64,000 bases of DNA from an uncultured Verrucomicrobiota bacterium (GTDB lineage: Bacteria > Verrucomicrobiota > Verrucomicrobiia > Limisphaerales > UBA9464). Below are positions 1 through 8,720 of the stretch, piece by piece. A program made the translations under genes and the position numbers. Location: the NCBI GenBank assembly GCA_903922605.1, contig CAIXUG010000064.1:62001-126000 (forward strand), given 5' to 3'. The notes under the pieces are model-generated. The model was given only the letters and a program-made list of their open reading frames with translations, did not search any database and was not told where the DNA came from. Numbering within the stretch: the first letter of the stretch is position 1; every line of letters starts with the position of its first letter.

Positions 1-65
1 CCGCTTTGGGCGGGGCGCGCTGCGAGAAGTCGGGTGGTTCAGCCCTTTGTTCATCCATCCGGCGG

Positions 66-170
66 TCGAAAGTGCCAGAGGACTGGCGCAGTCCAAGACG
101 CTACCGCGATCCCAAGCCCCGCCATAAAGTCCGCGAGGTATTGGAGTGCGGCGCAGCTGCGCCGCTTTGG
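66..170. repeat. Inverted pair of TCTTGGA...CTTTCG hairpin elements
   Basis: Two divergent hairpin modules. The minus-strand module (66-103) reads GTCTTGGAC, TGC, stem GCCAG, loop TCCT, stem CTGGC, then ACTTTCGA. The plus-strand module (139-170) reads TATTGGAG, TGC, an 18-base self-complementary stem at 148-165, then TTTGG. The same layout recurs at 12487-12626 with other stems. They sit directly upstream of a decayed gene. Confidence 0.6.
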
Positions 171-216
171 TTGGGGCTCCCGGCAGGAGGTCGAGCCCGC
201 CTTCCCTCCTCCTTTC

Positions 217-1307
217 CGCCCCAGAATCTCTGGCCCCACCCTGGCCCTTGCCGCCCTGCTACTGGGCCTCGCCCTGTTGACCAGTGGCTGCGGTCCCGGG
301 GAAAAGACACCGACGGTGGTCGGCACCTCCGTTGACACCTCCACCAATTTCCCCGCCCTGCCGACCCTGAACTTCACCCACGACTGGGTGCCGGAGCCCG
401 AGCATGGTGGCTACTAGGCCGCGTCACTGAAAGGCATCTGGAAAGAGCTTGGGGTGACCGTAAACGTCCTCATCGGCGGGCCGAACTCCGAGATCGAGAA
501 GCGCGTTGCGCTCGATCCCTACGGGCTCGGGATCGTGCGCGGCGATGCGGTGTTCATCGCGGTCGAGCGCGGTCTGCCCATCATCGCCGTCAACTCGTAC
601 TTCCAGCACGATCCGCAGGGCGTGATGGTCCGGGCCGATTCCCCGGTAAAAACCTTCGCGGACCTTGATGATCGCGACCTTGCCATGCAGGTCGGCGCGC
701 CGTGGCTTCTGTACCTGCAAAAGAAATACGGCCTGACGAGATCCGCGTGCGGCCGGTCACGGGCAGTGTCGCCAACTTCGTCCGCGACCCAAACTGGATC
801 ACCCAGGCCTATCCCACCAGCGAACCCTATTATGCCGCCAAGGAGGGCGTCGCCGCGCGCATGATCCAGATCAGCGACTCCGGTTTTGACCCGTACCGCG
901 TCATCATCGCCAACAAGGAACTCGTGACGGAGCACCCCGAGCTGGTCGCCAAGTTCAGTCTTGGTGCCTATCGCGGCTGGCAGGAATATTTCCGCGATCC
1001 GCAGCCCATCCACGACTACCTCCTGAAAATCTCACCCACGATGGAAATGGGCGGCATGCGCTTCAGCTATGTGAAGTTGCGCGAGCTGAAGCTGGTAGAT
1101 GGCGATCCGGCCAAGGGCGAAAGCATGGGCGCAGTCAGCCTCAGCCGCTGGGAGGAGCTCGGGAAGATCCTGCTCGACCTCGGCGTCATCAAACAGCATC
1201 TGCTCCTCTCCGATGTGGTCACCGACGCGTTTACGCCGGAAAAGTTGAACCATGATCCCACCCTACCCCCGCCGTTCTGGAGTGATGCGCCCATTCCCAC
1301 CCAATAA
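217..1307 (+). pseudogene. Broken NMT1/THI5-like ABC substrate-binding lipoprotein
   Basis: Remnant of a periplasmic substrate-binding lipoprotein of the nitrate/taurine/thiamine-precursor type. A hydrophobic stretch ending in LLTSGC (Cys codon at 289) is a lipoprotein signal. The body aligns throughout with the intact protein at 2755-3852 (both have PEHGG, NDPQG or HDPQG, PVKTFADL and GDPAKGES). Two lesions break it: an in-frame TAG at 415-417 where the paralog has Tyr, and a one-base loss near 738 that moves the frame. No convincing start codon precedes the signal, and repeat modules occupy that place, so the upstream end is approximate. Sequencing error is possible for one lesion but less likely for both. 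Confidence 0.8.
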
Positions 1308-1387
1308 GCGGGGCATCCCTGAGATCCGCCACGAGACCTGACCGACAAAAAACTGACAAATATCAGCAAACCACCGAACTTTCGTTC

Positions 1388-2758
1388 ATGCCGAAACCCG
1401 CCCGCCTGCTGCTCAAGAATATCGGTTACCTGGTCACGATGGACCCGCAACGGCGCATTTTGCGGGACGCCTGGCTGTTGGCCGAGAACGGCTTCATTGT
1501 CTCCCTCGGTACCGGGCGGCCGCCCAAGGTGAGCGGGGCAAAGTCGGTCAACGCCCGGGGCGGCATCGCGACGCCGGGGATGATCAACACGCATCACCAC
1601 ATGTTCCAGAACCTGGCGCGTGCGTTTGAGCCGATCTCGAACCTCCCGCTGCTGCCCTGGCTCGCGGGGCACATGCCGCTCTGGCGCCACTTTTCGCCCG
1701 CCGACCTGTTCGTCGCCACCCAGGTGGCCGCCGCCGAGCTCATGCTCAGCGGCTGCACGATGACGAGCGACCATCACTACCTGTTCCCGCGCGACGGCAG
1801 CCCGGAAATGTTGGACGCCGGTTTCCATGCTGCGGCCGCAATGGGTATCCGCTACGTGGGCTGTCGGGGTTCCGTGAACCAGCCCAGCGACATCATGCCC
1901 GAATGGGCCACACAGGATCTCGACGTGATCCTCGCGGACTGTCAGCGGCTGCACGACCGGTTTCACCAGCGCGGCCCGGGAGCGATGGCCCACATCGCCT
2001 TTGCGCCCTGCACCATCTTCGGCTGCAGCGGCGAGCATTATCGGGAAAGCGCGAAGCTCGCCCGGTCGCTCAAGGTGCGTCTGCACACGCACTGCGGCGA
2101 AACCATCCCCGAGAACAAGGACGCCCGCGAACGGCTGGGCGCGCGCCCCTTTGCCTACATCGCGAAACACGGCTGGGAAGGCGACGACGTGTGGCTGGCC
2201 CACGGCATCCATTTCAACGACCGCGACGTGGCACATCTCACGCGAACGAAGACGGGCATCGCACACTGCCCCTGTTCCAACATGCGCCTCGGCTCCGGCG
2301 TCTGCCGCGTGAACGATCTCCGAAAGGGTGGCAGCGCGGTCAGTCTCGGGGTGGATGGCTCGGCCTCGAACGATTCCGGCCATATGTTGAATGAGGCCCG
2401 CCTTGCCCTCCTGCTCACACGGGTCGTTCACGGGGCGGGAAGCATTACCCCGGAACAGGCGCTCGAAATGGCCACGCTCGAAGGCGCGCGCAATCTCGGT
2501 CGCACCGCCGATCTGGGCTCGCTCGAGCCCGGCAAGTGCGCCGACCTGGCGGTGTTCCCGGCGGAGGACCTGTTCAGCAATGGCGCGCACAATCCCGTCC
2601 ACGGCCTCCTGCTCTGCCACGCGCGCAACGTGGACACCCTCGTCATCCACGGCGAAGTCCGGGTCAGCGAAGGGCAGCTGGTGGGCGTGGATCTGCCGAA
2701 ACTGCTGGCGAAACATCGGAAGACCGCGCGGCGCTTCCATGACGGATACCGAAAATGA
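1388..2758 (+). CDS. 8-oxoguanine-deaminase-like amidohydrolase
   Basis: A 456-residue metal-dependent hydrolase of the ATZ/TRZ/8-oxoguanine deaminase branch of the amidohydrolase superfamily; length is normal. Metal-site motifs appear in order: HHHMFQNLARAF (about 73-84), LHTHCGET (about 234), HGIHFND (about 273), HCPCSNMRLGSG (about 293) and SLGVDGSASND (about 321). The HHMxQxLxRA pattern and the CTMTSDHHYLF segment resemble 8-oxoguanine and guanine-type deaminases. Its stop overlaps the start of the next gene (ATGA), suggesting coupling with a substrate-binding protein and a purine or related heterocycle as substrate. The exact substrate is inferred; hydroxyatrazine- or cytosine-type activity is the alternative. 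Confidence 0.8.
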   Translation: MPKPARLLLKNIGYLVTMDPQRRILRDAWLLAENGFIVSLGTGRPPKVSGAKSVNARGGIATPGMINTHHHMFQNLARAFEPISNLPLLPWLAGHMPLWRHFSPADLFVATQVAAAELMLSGCTMTSDHHYLFPRDGSPEMLDAGFHAAAAMGIRYVGCRGSVNQPSDIMPEWATQDLDVILADCQRLHDRFHQRGPGAMAHIAFAPCTIFGCSGEHYRESAKLARSLKVRLHTHCGETIPENKDARERLGARPFAYIAKHGWEGDDVWLAHGIHFNDRDVAHLTRTKTGIAHCPCSNMRLGSGVCRVNDLRKGGSAVSLGVDGSASNDSGHMLNEARLALLLTRVVHGAGSITPEQALEMATLEGARNLGRTADLGSLEPGKCADLAVFPAEDLFSNGAHNPVHGLLLCHARNVDTLVIHGEVRVSEGQLVGVDLPKLLAKHRKTARRFHDGYRK

Positions 2759-3852
2759 AGCTCAAAATTCAAAGCTCAAAGCTCCACCGGAACAATCCTC
2801 CGCACGCAACTCCCGCCAAGGAAGCGGCTACGGTCCATGAAAGCGGGATCCACCAAAGCCACCCACAACGCCAAAGACTTGGAACTTTGAGCTTTGAGCT
2901 TTGCCTTTGCTTCCTCTTGGGCCTTTCAAGCCTCCTTGCTCTCCCCACCTCCGCGGCCGAGCCGGTAAAGATCCGCTTCCACACCGACTGGTATCCCCAG
3001 CCCGAGCACGGCGGCTTTTATCACGCCTGGCTGAAGGGGTATTACAAGGAGGCTGGTCTTGACGTCGAAATCAGCCCCGGCGGGCCGCAGGCCTTCGCTG
3101 TGCCCCGCGTCGGTGCGGGCCTGGCGGACATCGGCATGGGCAGCAGCGACGACGTCCTCATCGCGAACGACCGGGGCATCCCGGCGGTGGCGATCGGCGC
3201 GACCATGCAGAACGATCCGCAGGGCCTGATGTTCCATGTCGATGATCCGGTGAAGACCTTCGCCGATCTCGAAGGCCGGGCCATTGCGGTCACGCCCGGC
3301 ACCGCCTGGTTTCCCTACCTCGTCAAAAAGTACGGGCTCAAAAAAGTGCGGGAGATCCCGCACACCTTCAGCATCGGTCCCTTCCTGAAGGACACGAACT
3401 ACATCCAGATGTGCTTCCTCACCAGCGAGCCATTTTACGCCAAGCTGGCCGGCGTGGACACCCGCGTGCTGCTCGTCTCGGACACCGGCTATGCCCCCTA
3501 CCGGGTCATCTTCACCCGCAAGGATTTTCTGGAGAAGCACCACAACGCGGTGAAGGCGTTTGTGGAGGCCAGCTATCGCGGCTGGCGCGATTACCTTGCC
3601 GATCCGTCGTTCGTGCATGCTGACCTGCGGAAGCGCAATCCCGAGCTGACGCCCGCGAAGATGGATTACTCCGCCAAGGCGCTCGTGGACTACAAGTTCG
3701 TCCTCGGTGACCCGGCCAAGGGCGAGTCGCAGGGCCTGATGCTGGCCAAACGCTGGCAGTTCCAGTTCGACACGCTCAAGGAACTCGGCGTCATCAAGGG
3801 CAAGTTCAACGTGGCCGACGCCTGGACGAGTGAGTTCATCCCCAAACCCTGA
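2755..3852 (+). CDS. NMT1/THI5-like ABC substrate-binding protein
   Basis: Periplasmic binding protein of the NMT1/SsuA-like fold, intact paralog of the pseudogene at 217-1307. The mature part begins near AEPVKIRFHTDWYPQPEHGGF, after a hydrophobic segment FLLGLSSLLALPTSA. The ATG at 2755 overlaps the amidohydrolase stop (ATGA), implying translational coupling, but this start gives an unusually long, polar 45-residue leader made partly from period-7 repeat DNA (2758-2785 and 2882-2902). A TTG at 2887 would give a normal signal peptide, so the start is unsettled. No ABC permease or ATPase follows, so its transporter must be encoded elsewhere. The ligand is unknown; pairing with the deaminase suggests a heterocyclic base. 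Confidence 0.75.
   Translation: MKLKIQSSKLHRNNPPHATPAKEAATVHESGIHQSHPQRQRLGTLSFELCLCFLLGLSSLLALPTSAAEPVKIRFHTDWYPQPEHGGFYHAWLKGYYKEAGLDVEISPGGPQAFAVPRVGAGLADIGMGSSDDVLIANDRGIPAVAIGATMQNDPQGLMFHVDDPVKTFADLEGRAIAVTPGTAWFPYLVKKYGLKKVREIPHTFSIGPFLKDTNYIQMCFLTSEPFYAKLAGVDTRVLLVSDTGYAPYRVIFTRKDFLEKHHNAVKAFVEASYRGWRDYLADPSFVHADLRKRNPELTPAKMDYSAKALVDYKFVLGDPAKGESQGLMLAKRWQFQFDTLKELGVIKGKFNVADAWTSEFIPKP
2758..2902. repeat. Opposed period-7 tracts inside a signal-peptide region
   Basis: Positions 2758-2785 are four heptads (AAGCTCA, AAATTCA, AAGCTCA, AAGCTCC). Positions 2882-2902 are GAACTTT, GAGCTTT, GAGCTTT, the inverse complement of the same word. Both lie within the reading frame of the binding protein starting at 2755. 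Confidence 0.75.
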
Positions 3853-3857
3853 AAACC

Positions 3858-4349
3858 ATGCCGGAACGCCTGGTAAAAATCGCCCTCGTCGCCGCCATCG
3901 CGCTCTACCTCGGCATCGTGGTGCTCAACAACCTGACCGATTACGGGTCGAACTTCGAGTTCGTGCGCCACGTGCTATCGATGGACACCACCTTTCCCGA
4001 CAACCGTTTGAAGTGGCGCGCTCTGACCTCGCCCGTCATCCACCACGTTTTCTATGCCACGATCATCCTCTGGGAATCGGCCAGCACCGTCGCCCTCGCT
4101 GTCGGCGCCTGGAAGCTCTGGCATAAGCGCCAGGCGCCGGCGGCGGAGTTCAATGCCGCCAAGTCGTTCGCCGTCGGTGCGCTCGGCTTCAACCTGCTTC
4201 TGTGGTTCGTCGCGTTCCTCTGCGTCGGTGGCGAATGGTTCGTGATGTGGCAGTCACAGATCTGGAACGGCCAGTCCGCCGCCTTCCGCATGTTCGCCTG
4301 CATCGGGATCGTGCTGCTCTTCCTGCGCACGCCTGATACCGATCTATAG
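3858..4349 (+). CDS. DUF2165-family small integral membrane protein
   Basis: A 163-residue membrane protein with about four hydrophobic segments (roughly residues 7-24, 55-78, 96-118 and 138-155). The segment NNLTDYGSNFEFVRHVLSMD after the first helix is typical of DUF2165, predicted inner-membrane proteins of unknown function and about this length. It starts six bases after the binding-protein stop, so it is probably the last gene of the deaminase operon. It is not a recognisable ABC permease. Confidence 0.75.
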   Translation: MPERLVKIALVAAIALYLGIVVLNNLTDYGSNFEFVRHVLSMDTTFPDNRLKWRALTSPVIHHVFYATIILWESASTVALAVGAWKLWHKRQAPAAEFNAAKSFAVGALGFNLLLWFVAFLCVGGEWFVMWQSQIWNGQSAAFRMFACIGIVLLFLRTPDTDL

Positions 4350-4369
4350 GATCTTTCCAAGGTCCAGCC

Positions 4370-4996
4370 CTAATGCTGTCGGATCATCACCGCCTGGGAC
4401 AATACTCGGGACAGGGCGGGATTCCCGGGCTGCCCATCCGCGTCAAGCAGTTGCGCCAAGTTGGTCCAAGATCCTTTCTGGATGGTTACCGCGTCAGCCA
4501 ATGGGTCCATCACGCGCAGCGCAGTCTCGCATGCATGGGCAGCCGAATCCCGGTCGATGACAGCATAGACTTCCAGATTGTCCGGCGTGTCGCACAGAAT
4601 GAGAATCCAGAGCCCATCGCGGTCGGCGGTTAGCACGGGATTTATGAATCCCCGAGACCACCGCTGCTTGGCCTGATCCATGATGGACTTTTCAGTCTCA
4701 AAGAAGCCGTAAATCTGCCTCGACGAATCGTCCGCCTCCTTGGCCCGGGCCCTTTTTCCAAAAAAGTCGAGCTGATCAGCCAGGAAATCACGACGGCTTT
4801 CGAAGTTATGAACGGTGTCGGGACTCAGCCGTCCGACGTAGGCAACTACAGTTCCCGAAGGGTCATCGACCGTGACTTCCCGCCAGCGCCCGTCATGCAA
4901 CGTCGCTGATTCCGGACAGGAACTCAGAACTCCCAGCGCGATCAAGCACGCCAGATTGCTGGCGACCCGGCGAAGCAATTGGATTGCGGGGGACAT
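4370..4996 (-). CDS. Hypothetical lipoprotein
   Basis: A 208-residue protein with a signal segment ending in LGVLSSC, a plausible lipobox, so probably lipid-anchored after Cys27. The mature part is soluble, with mixed alpha/beta character and no family I recognise. It faces the DUF2165 gene across 20 bases and is transcribed alone. Codon use matches its neighbours. Function unknown. Confidence 0.6.
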   Translation of the reverse strand: MSPAIQLLRRVASNLACLIALGVLSSCPESATLHDGRWREVTVDDPSGTVVAYVGRLSPDTVHNFESRRDFLADQLDFFGKRARAKEADDSSRQIYGFFETEKSIMDQAKQRWSRGFINPVLTADRDGLWILILCDTPDNLEVYAVIDRDSAAHACETALRVMDPLADAVTIQKGSWTNLAQLLDADGQPGNPALSRVLSQAVMIRQH

Positions 4997-5182
4997 AATA
5001 ATGGGTGCAAGTGCCCGATCGGCAGATCGGAAACCGTGCCGCCGCAGCGCTAATGCACCCGATTAACACCAGGTGACAGAGTAAACCGGAGGGCAGGTCA
5101 CCATCTCATTCTGTCCATTCTGTCATTCTTGGCTTCGTCCCCTTCCTGTTTTCCTGCTTTCCAAATTCAATCCTCTTCCCCG

Positions 5183-6475
5183 CTACTCCCGCACGATGCG
5201 CGACACCTTGTCGTTCGGCGAGCCCGTGAACCAGCCGGCGTACTCCACAAAGTAGAGCGCGCCATCCGGCCCCAGCTGCATCGCCAGCGGCCCGCCCGTG
5301 AAGCCAATGGCAAACGGCTCAGTCTTCAGCACGGTGTTGCTCACCGGCTCCACCGTGGCAAAGCGGATCCATTTGCGAACGTAGTCGGCGTAGAACATTC
5401 CGCCCTGGTACTGCGCCGGGAAGTCGTGCTGTTTGCCCATTGGGCGGTAGATCGGACCGCAGGTCGCATTCGCACCGGCCTCGTGGATCCAGGTGATCCA
5501 CGGTTCGGTCGCATCCGGCAGCGGGCACGGTCCGCCGCCAAAGGTGGAGTAGTTGGTGCCCATGCAGCGCGGCCAGCCGTAGTTATTCCCGCCGTGCAGC
5601 CAGTTGATCTCCTCCCAATCCTCCTTGCGGTCATAGCCGACTTCACCCACGTAAACGTTGCCCGTGACACTGTCGATGTTCAGCGTGTAAGGGTTGCGAT
5701 GGCCGTAGGTGAAGACCGCCGGATTCGCATCGGCGCGGCCGACAAACGGATTATCCCGGGGAATCGAGCCGTCGAGATTCAGCCGCAGCGTCTTCCCCTG
5801 CAGCGCGCTCAGCACCTGCGGCGGATTGTTGGTGTCGTTCCAGAACTTCTCCGTGTCGGAGGACACGTTGTTGTCGCCCGCCGTGATGTAGAGCATGCCA
5901 TCGCGCGGGTTGATGCCCAGCGCGCCGCCCTGGTGGAAGCCCCGCAGGCTGGGCACGGTCAGCAGGATCATTTCGGAGTCCAGCTTGAGTCCCGTGGCCC
6001 GTTCCGGGTTGTCCACGGTAAAGCGTGACACCCGGTTGCTCCAAGCGGTGGCGTTGGTCGGAGCCCAGGGGGCATAGTGCAGGTAGAGGCGGCCGTTCTT
6101 CAGGTAGTCCGGGTCAAAGTCGATCCCGTGCAATCCGCGCTCGTTCGACTCCCGCCCGGGCGTCGGTTCCCAGCAGACATTCAGCTTGGCGATGTGCTCG
6201 TGCTGCTTGGTCGCAAAATCATAGGCCCAGATGTCGCCGCGCCGGCCCGTGAACCAAAGGCGGCCGTCGGGGCAGAACTGGAGATAGACCGGCTCGGGGA
6301 TGTCGCCCATCACGAGCACCTCATAGCGGAAGCCCTTGGGCAGCTTCACGGCCTTCACGGCCTTTTCCAGCGGCGTCAGCTCCGGGACCGGGGCCGGAGC
6401 CGCGGCTGGTTTGTCTTCAGCGTGAACCACACCGGCCAGGGCCAGCAGGACGGGGAGAATCAATCGACGGAACAT
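5183..6475 (-). CDS. PQQ-dependent sugar dehydrogenase-like protein (GSDH fold)
   Basis: A 430-residue exported beta-propeller protein of the soluble aldose sugar dehydrogenase type. The signal peptide is MFRRLILPVLLALAGVVHA. Family segments include the blade motif GALGINPRDGMLYITAGDN, GKTLRLNLDGSIPRDNPF, FTYGHRNPYTLNID and LAMQLGPDGALYFVEY near the C terminus. It would oxidise aldoses with PQQ in the periplasm, although Verrucomicrobiota carry many propellers of this type without proven activity. Its start overlaps the end of the upstream MOSC gene by 16 bases, so the two are probably cotranscribed. About 190 bases downstream contain no gene. Confidence 0.8.
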   Translation of the reverse strand: MFRRLILPVLLALAGVVHAEDKPAAAPAPVPELTPLEKAVKAVKLPKGFRYEVLVMGDIPEPVYLQFCPDGRLWFTGRRGDIWAYDFATKQHEHIAKLNVCWEPTPGRESNERGLHGIDFDPDYLKNGRLYLHYAPWAPTNATAWSNRVSRFTVDNPERATGLKLDSEMILLTVPSLRGFHQGGALGINPRDGMLYITAGDNNVSSDTEKFWNDTNNPPQVLSALQGKTLRLNLDGSIPRDNPFVGRADANPAVFTYGHRNPYTLNIDSVTGNVYVGEVGYDRKEDWEEINWLHGGNNYGWPRCMGTNYSTFGGGPCPLPDATEPWITWIHEAGANATCGPIYRPMGKQHDFPAQYQGGMFYADYVRKWIRFATVEPVSNTVLKTEPFAIGFTGGPLAMQLGPDGALYFVEYAGWFTGSPNDKVSRIVRE

Positions 6476-7053
6476 GCGCGGGCTAGACTGCCCAAGCCGC
6501 TGCCGGATTCAAGACCCACGCCGATTTCCTTCGCCGCCGTCCGCAGCACCCCATCCGACAAAATACGCGCCCTCAGGCCGCCCCGCCCGCGCAACCACGC
6601 CTCCGCCCCGGGGCTCACGGCCTGGTTCATCCAGTAGCAGGGACGGCACTCCTCCACGCCCGCAAAGCGCACGCCTTGCACGGTGAACTCCCGACCGATC
6701 AACGCCAGGAGATCGCCTCCTCGTGTCAGCACGTTGCGCCGCAAGGCTGGCAATTCCAGATCGGGCAGGCCCAGTGCCTCAGCAAGGCCCAGCAGCGTTT
6801 CCTCGGCGAAGAAGGTGATCTGGCCGGGATTGTTTGGCTTGTAGTCCAGGAAACGGTCCCCCTCCAGCCCCCGGCCGGCGAGACAGCGCACGGCGGCCAG
6901 CTCGATCATCGGATGCTGCGCCGGCGGCTCGCCGTGGTGGCCGAAAAAATTATGGCCGGGCGACACCAGCAGCCGCACGACTTCGAAAGGATCGCTCACC
7001 ACCGGGCGGATTAGGGCCGGCAGGGTCGGCTGGCAAGCCCACGCTCCGTCCAA
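6460..7053 (-). CDS. MOSC-domain protein
   Basis: A 197-residue MOSC-domain protein, a fold that handles sulfur or molybdenum cofactor. The core begins at SPGHNFFGHHG and continues through GRGLEGDRFLDY, RRNVLTRGGDLLALIGREF and VEECRPCYWMNQAVSPGAEAW; the Cys in ECRPC matches the conserved MOSC cysteine. Homologs usually begin just before the SPGHNFFG segment, so GTG near 6999 is a credible alternative start to the ATG at 7053. It overlaps the PQQ dehydrogenase by 16 bases. Specific substrate unknown. Confidence 0.75.
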   Translation of the reverse strand: MDGAWACQPTLPALIRPVVSDPFEVVRLLVSPGHNFFGHHGEPPAQHPMIELAAVRCLAGRGLEGDRFLDYKPNNPGQITFFAEETLLGLAEALGLPDLELPALRRNVLTRGGDLLALIGREFTVQGVRFAGVEECRPCYWMNQAVSPGAEAWLRGRGGLRARILSDGVLRTAAKEIGVGLESGSGLGSLARACSVD

Positions 7054-7185
7054 CCGGATGGATTGTTTTCACGGCCATGCGGAAAGTGGCTCATTCACCT
7101 CATTGGCGGCCAGGCTGGAGCCCATCAATCTCCGCGCGCGAAGCTTGAGCGAATCCCCTCGCCCGGCGCACAGTCCGCCTTACTC

Positions 7186-8550
7186 GTGTACGCCGCTTTC
7201 CGTCGCTGCCTCGCTGCCCTGCCCTGCCTTTGCTTGGCGCTGACCGCGTCCGGCGCGGACATCCGCCTTCAGCGCACCGTGCTGGCGACCAACCTGCACG
7301 AACCGATCGCCCTTGATGTGGCCTCTGACGGACGCGTTTTCTTCGCCGAACGACGCGGGGCGGTGAAGTTCTGGCAGCCGGATTCCGGTGAGACCACGAC
7401 CATCGGCACACTCAATGTCTTCACCGGGCCCGAGGACGGATTGCTCGGTCTCGCGCTACATCCGGGCTTCGCGACCAATGGCTGGGTTTTCCTCTATCAC
7501 GCAACTCCCGGGGTGCTGGAGAATCGCGCCTCGCGGTTCACCTTCACCAATGGCGCGCTCGACCTGACCTCGCAGAAAATCCTGCTGCGCGTGCCCACGC
7601 TCATCCCCAAGCCCAACCACTCCGGCGGCGGCCTCGGCTTTGACGCGCAGGGCAATCTCTACGTCTCGACCGGCGACTACACCTACGCCGACAAATCCGA
7701 CGGCTTCGCACCGCTCGACCGGCGACCAGGCCACGAGCTGAACGACTCCGAGCGCACCGCCGCCAACACCGCCGATTTCCGCGGCAAGATCCTACGCATC
7801 CACCCGCAGGCCGATGGCACCTACACGATTCCCGCCGGCAACCTCTTCCCGCCCGGCACGGCCAAGGCCCTGCCGGAGATCTACGTGATGGGCTGCCGCA
7901 ATCCCTTCCGTTTCACCGTCGATCCGCACACCGGCTGGCTCTGGTGGGGTGACGTGGGACCGGATGCTCTCGGCCCGGACCCGGCGCGCGGCCCGGCGGG
8001 CTTCGACGAGTTCAACGTGGCCAAAGCCGCCGGCAACTTCGGCTGGCCCTACTTCACCGCCGACAACCGGCCCTTCACGCTCTACGACTTTGCGACCAAG
8101 ACGAGCGGCGCGGCGTTTGATCCGCAGCATCCCATCAACGACTCGCCAAACAACACCGGCCTGCGCGAACTGCCGCCCGCGCAGCCCGCCTTCCTGTGGT
8201 ATCCGCCGGGCCCGTCCTCGCGCTGGCCGGAAGTCGGTTCCGGCGCGCGCTCGGCGATGGCGGGGCCGGTGTATCACTTCGACCCGGCGCTGAAGTCCGA
8301 GCGCAAGCTGCCGGCCGAATACGACGGCGCGGCCTTCCTGTTCGAATGGGAACGCCGCTGGATCAAGGCCGCCTGGCTCGACGACGCCGGCCATCTTCGC
8401 ACGCTAAAGCCGTTCATGGCCGACGTGAAGTTCAAGCGCCCCATCTGCCTCAAGCTCGGCCCCGACGGCGCTCTCTACCTGCTCGAATGGGGCAGCAACT
8501 GGACCGACAACAAGGACGCGGCGCTGGTGCGAATCCAGGCGGTGCCGTAG
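7186..8550 (+). CDS. PQQ-dependent sugar dehydrogenase-like protein
   Basis: Second, distantly related GSDH-type propeller. I chose the GTG at 7186 because it places a normal signal peptide (RRCLAALPCLCLALTASGA) at the N terminus, giving 454 residues; an ATG at 7063 would add 41 uncharacteristic residues. Propeller segments include GLLGLALHPGFATNGWVFL, the blade GGLGFDAQGNLYVSTGDYT, MGCRNPFRFTVDP and KLGPDGALYLLEWG. Predicted to act outside the cytoplasm on sugars or related alcohols. It is divergently transcribed from the MOSC-dehydrogenase pair. No SD sequence is obvious, as for many genes here. Confidence 0.75.
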   Translation: MYAAFRRCLAALPCLCLALTASGADIRLQRTVLATNLHEPIALDVASDGRVFFAERRGAVKFWQPDSGETTTIGTLNVFTGPEDGLLGLALHPGFATNGWVFLYHATPGVLENRASRFTFTNGALDLTSQKILLRVPTLIPKPNHSGGGLGFDAQGNLYVSTGDYTYADKSDGFAPLDRRPGHELNDSERTAANTADFRGKILRIHPQADGTYTIPAGNLFPPGTAKALPEIYVMGCRNPFRFTVDPHTGWLWWGDVGPDALGPDPARGPAGFDEFNVAKAAGNFGWPYFTADNRPFTLYDFATKTSGAAFDPQHPINDSPNNTGLRELPPAQPAFLWYPPGPSSRWPEVGSGARSAMAGPVYHFDPALKSERKLPAEYDGAAFLFEWERRWIKAAWLDDAGHLRTLKPFMADVKFKRPICLKLGPDGALYLLEWGSNWTDNKDAALVRIQAVP

Positions 8551-8561
8551 CTCAATGCCGG

Positions 8562-8720
8562 TCAGGGCTTCTCCGCCACGATCTTGCCATCTCGCCAGAT
8601 GTAGATGGGCGTTCCATGAGCCCGGGCTGTCTTGCGCGCAACTTTCGCCGCCCGACGGAGAGCACGGCCAACCCCGGCAGCAAAGTCCTCAGGGGCGGGT
8701 TTTTTAGAGGAAATCTTCAT
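8562..8720 (-). CDS. 52-residue basic protein coupled to zeta-toxin-like kinase
   Basis: A 52-residue protein, MKISSKKPAPEDFAAG at the N terminus and IYIWRDGKIVAEKP at the C terminus, with an Arg/Lys/Ala-rich helix between (LRRAAKVARKTARA). Its ATG overlaps the stop of the upstream kinase frame (ATGA), so the two are translationally coupled. Gene order and size suggest the partner, perhaps antitoxin, of the zeta-like kinase; that role is inference. The intact reading frame next to a frameshifted kinase is notable. Confidence 0.65.
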   Translation of the reverse strand: MKISSKKPAPEDFAAGVGRALRRAAKVARKTARAHGTPIYIWRDGKIVAEKP

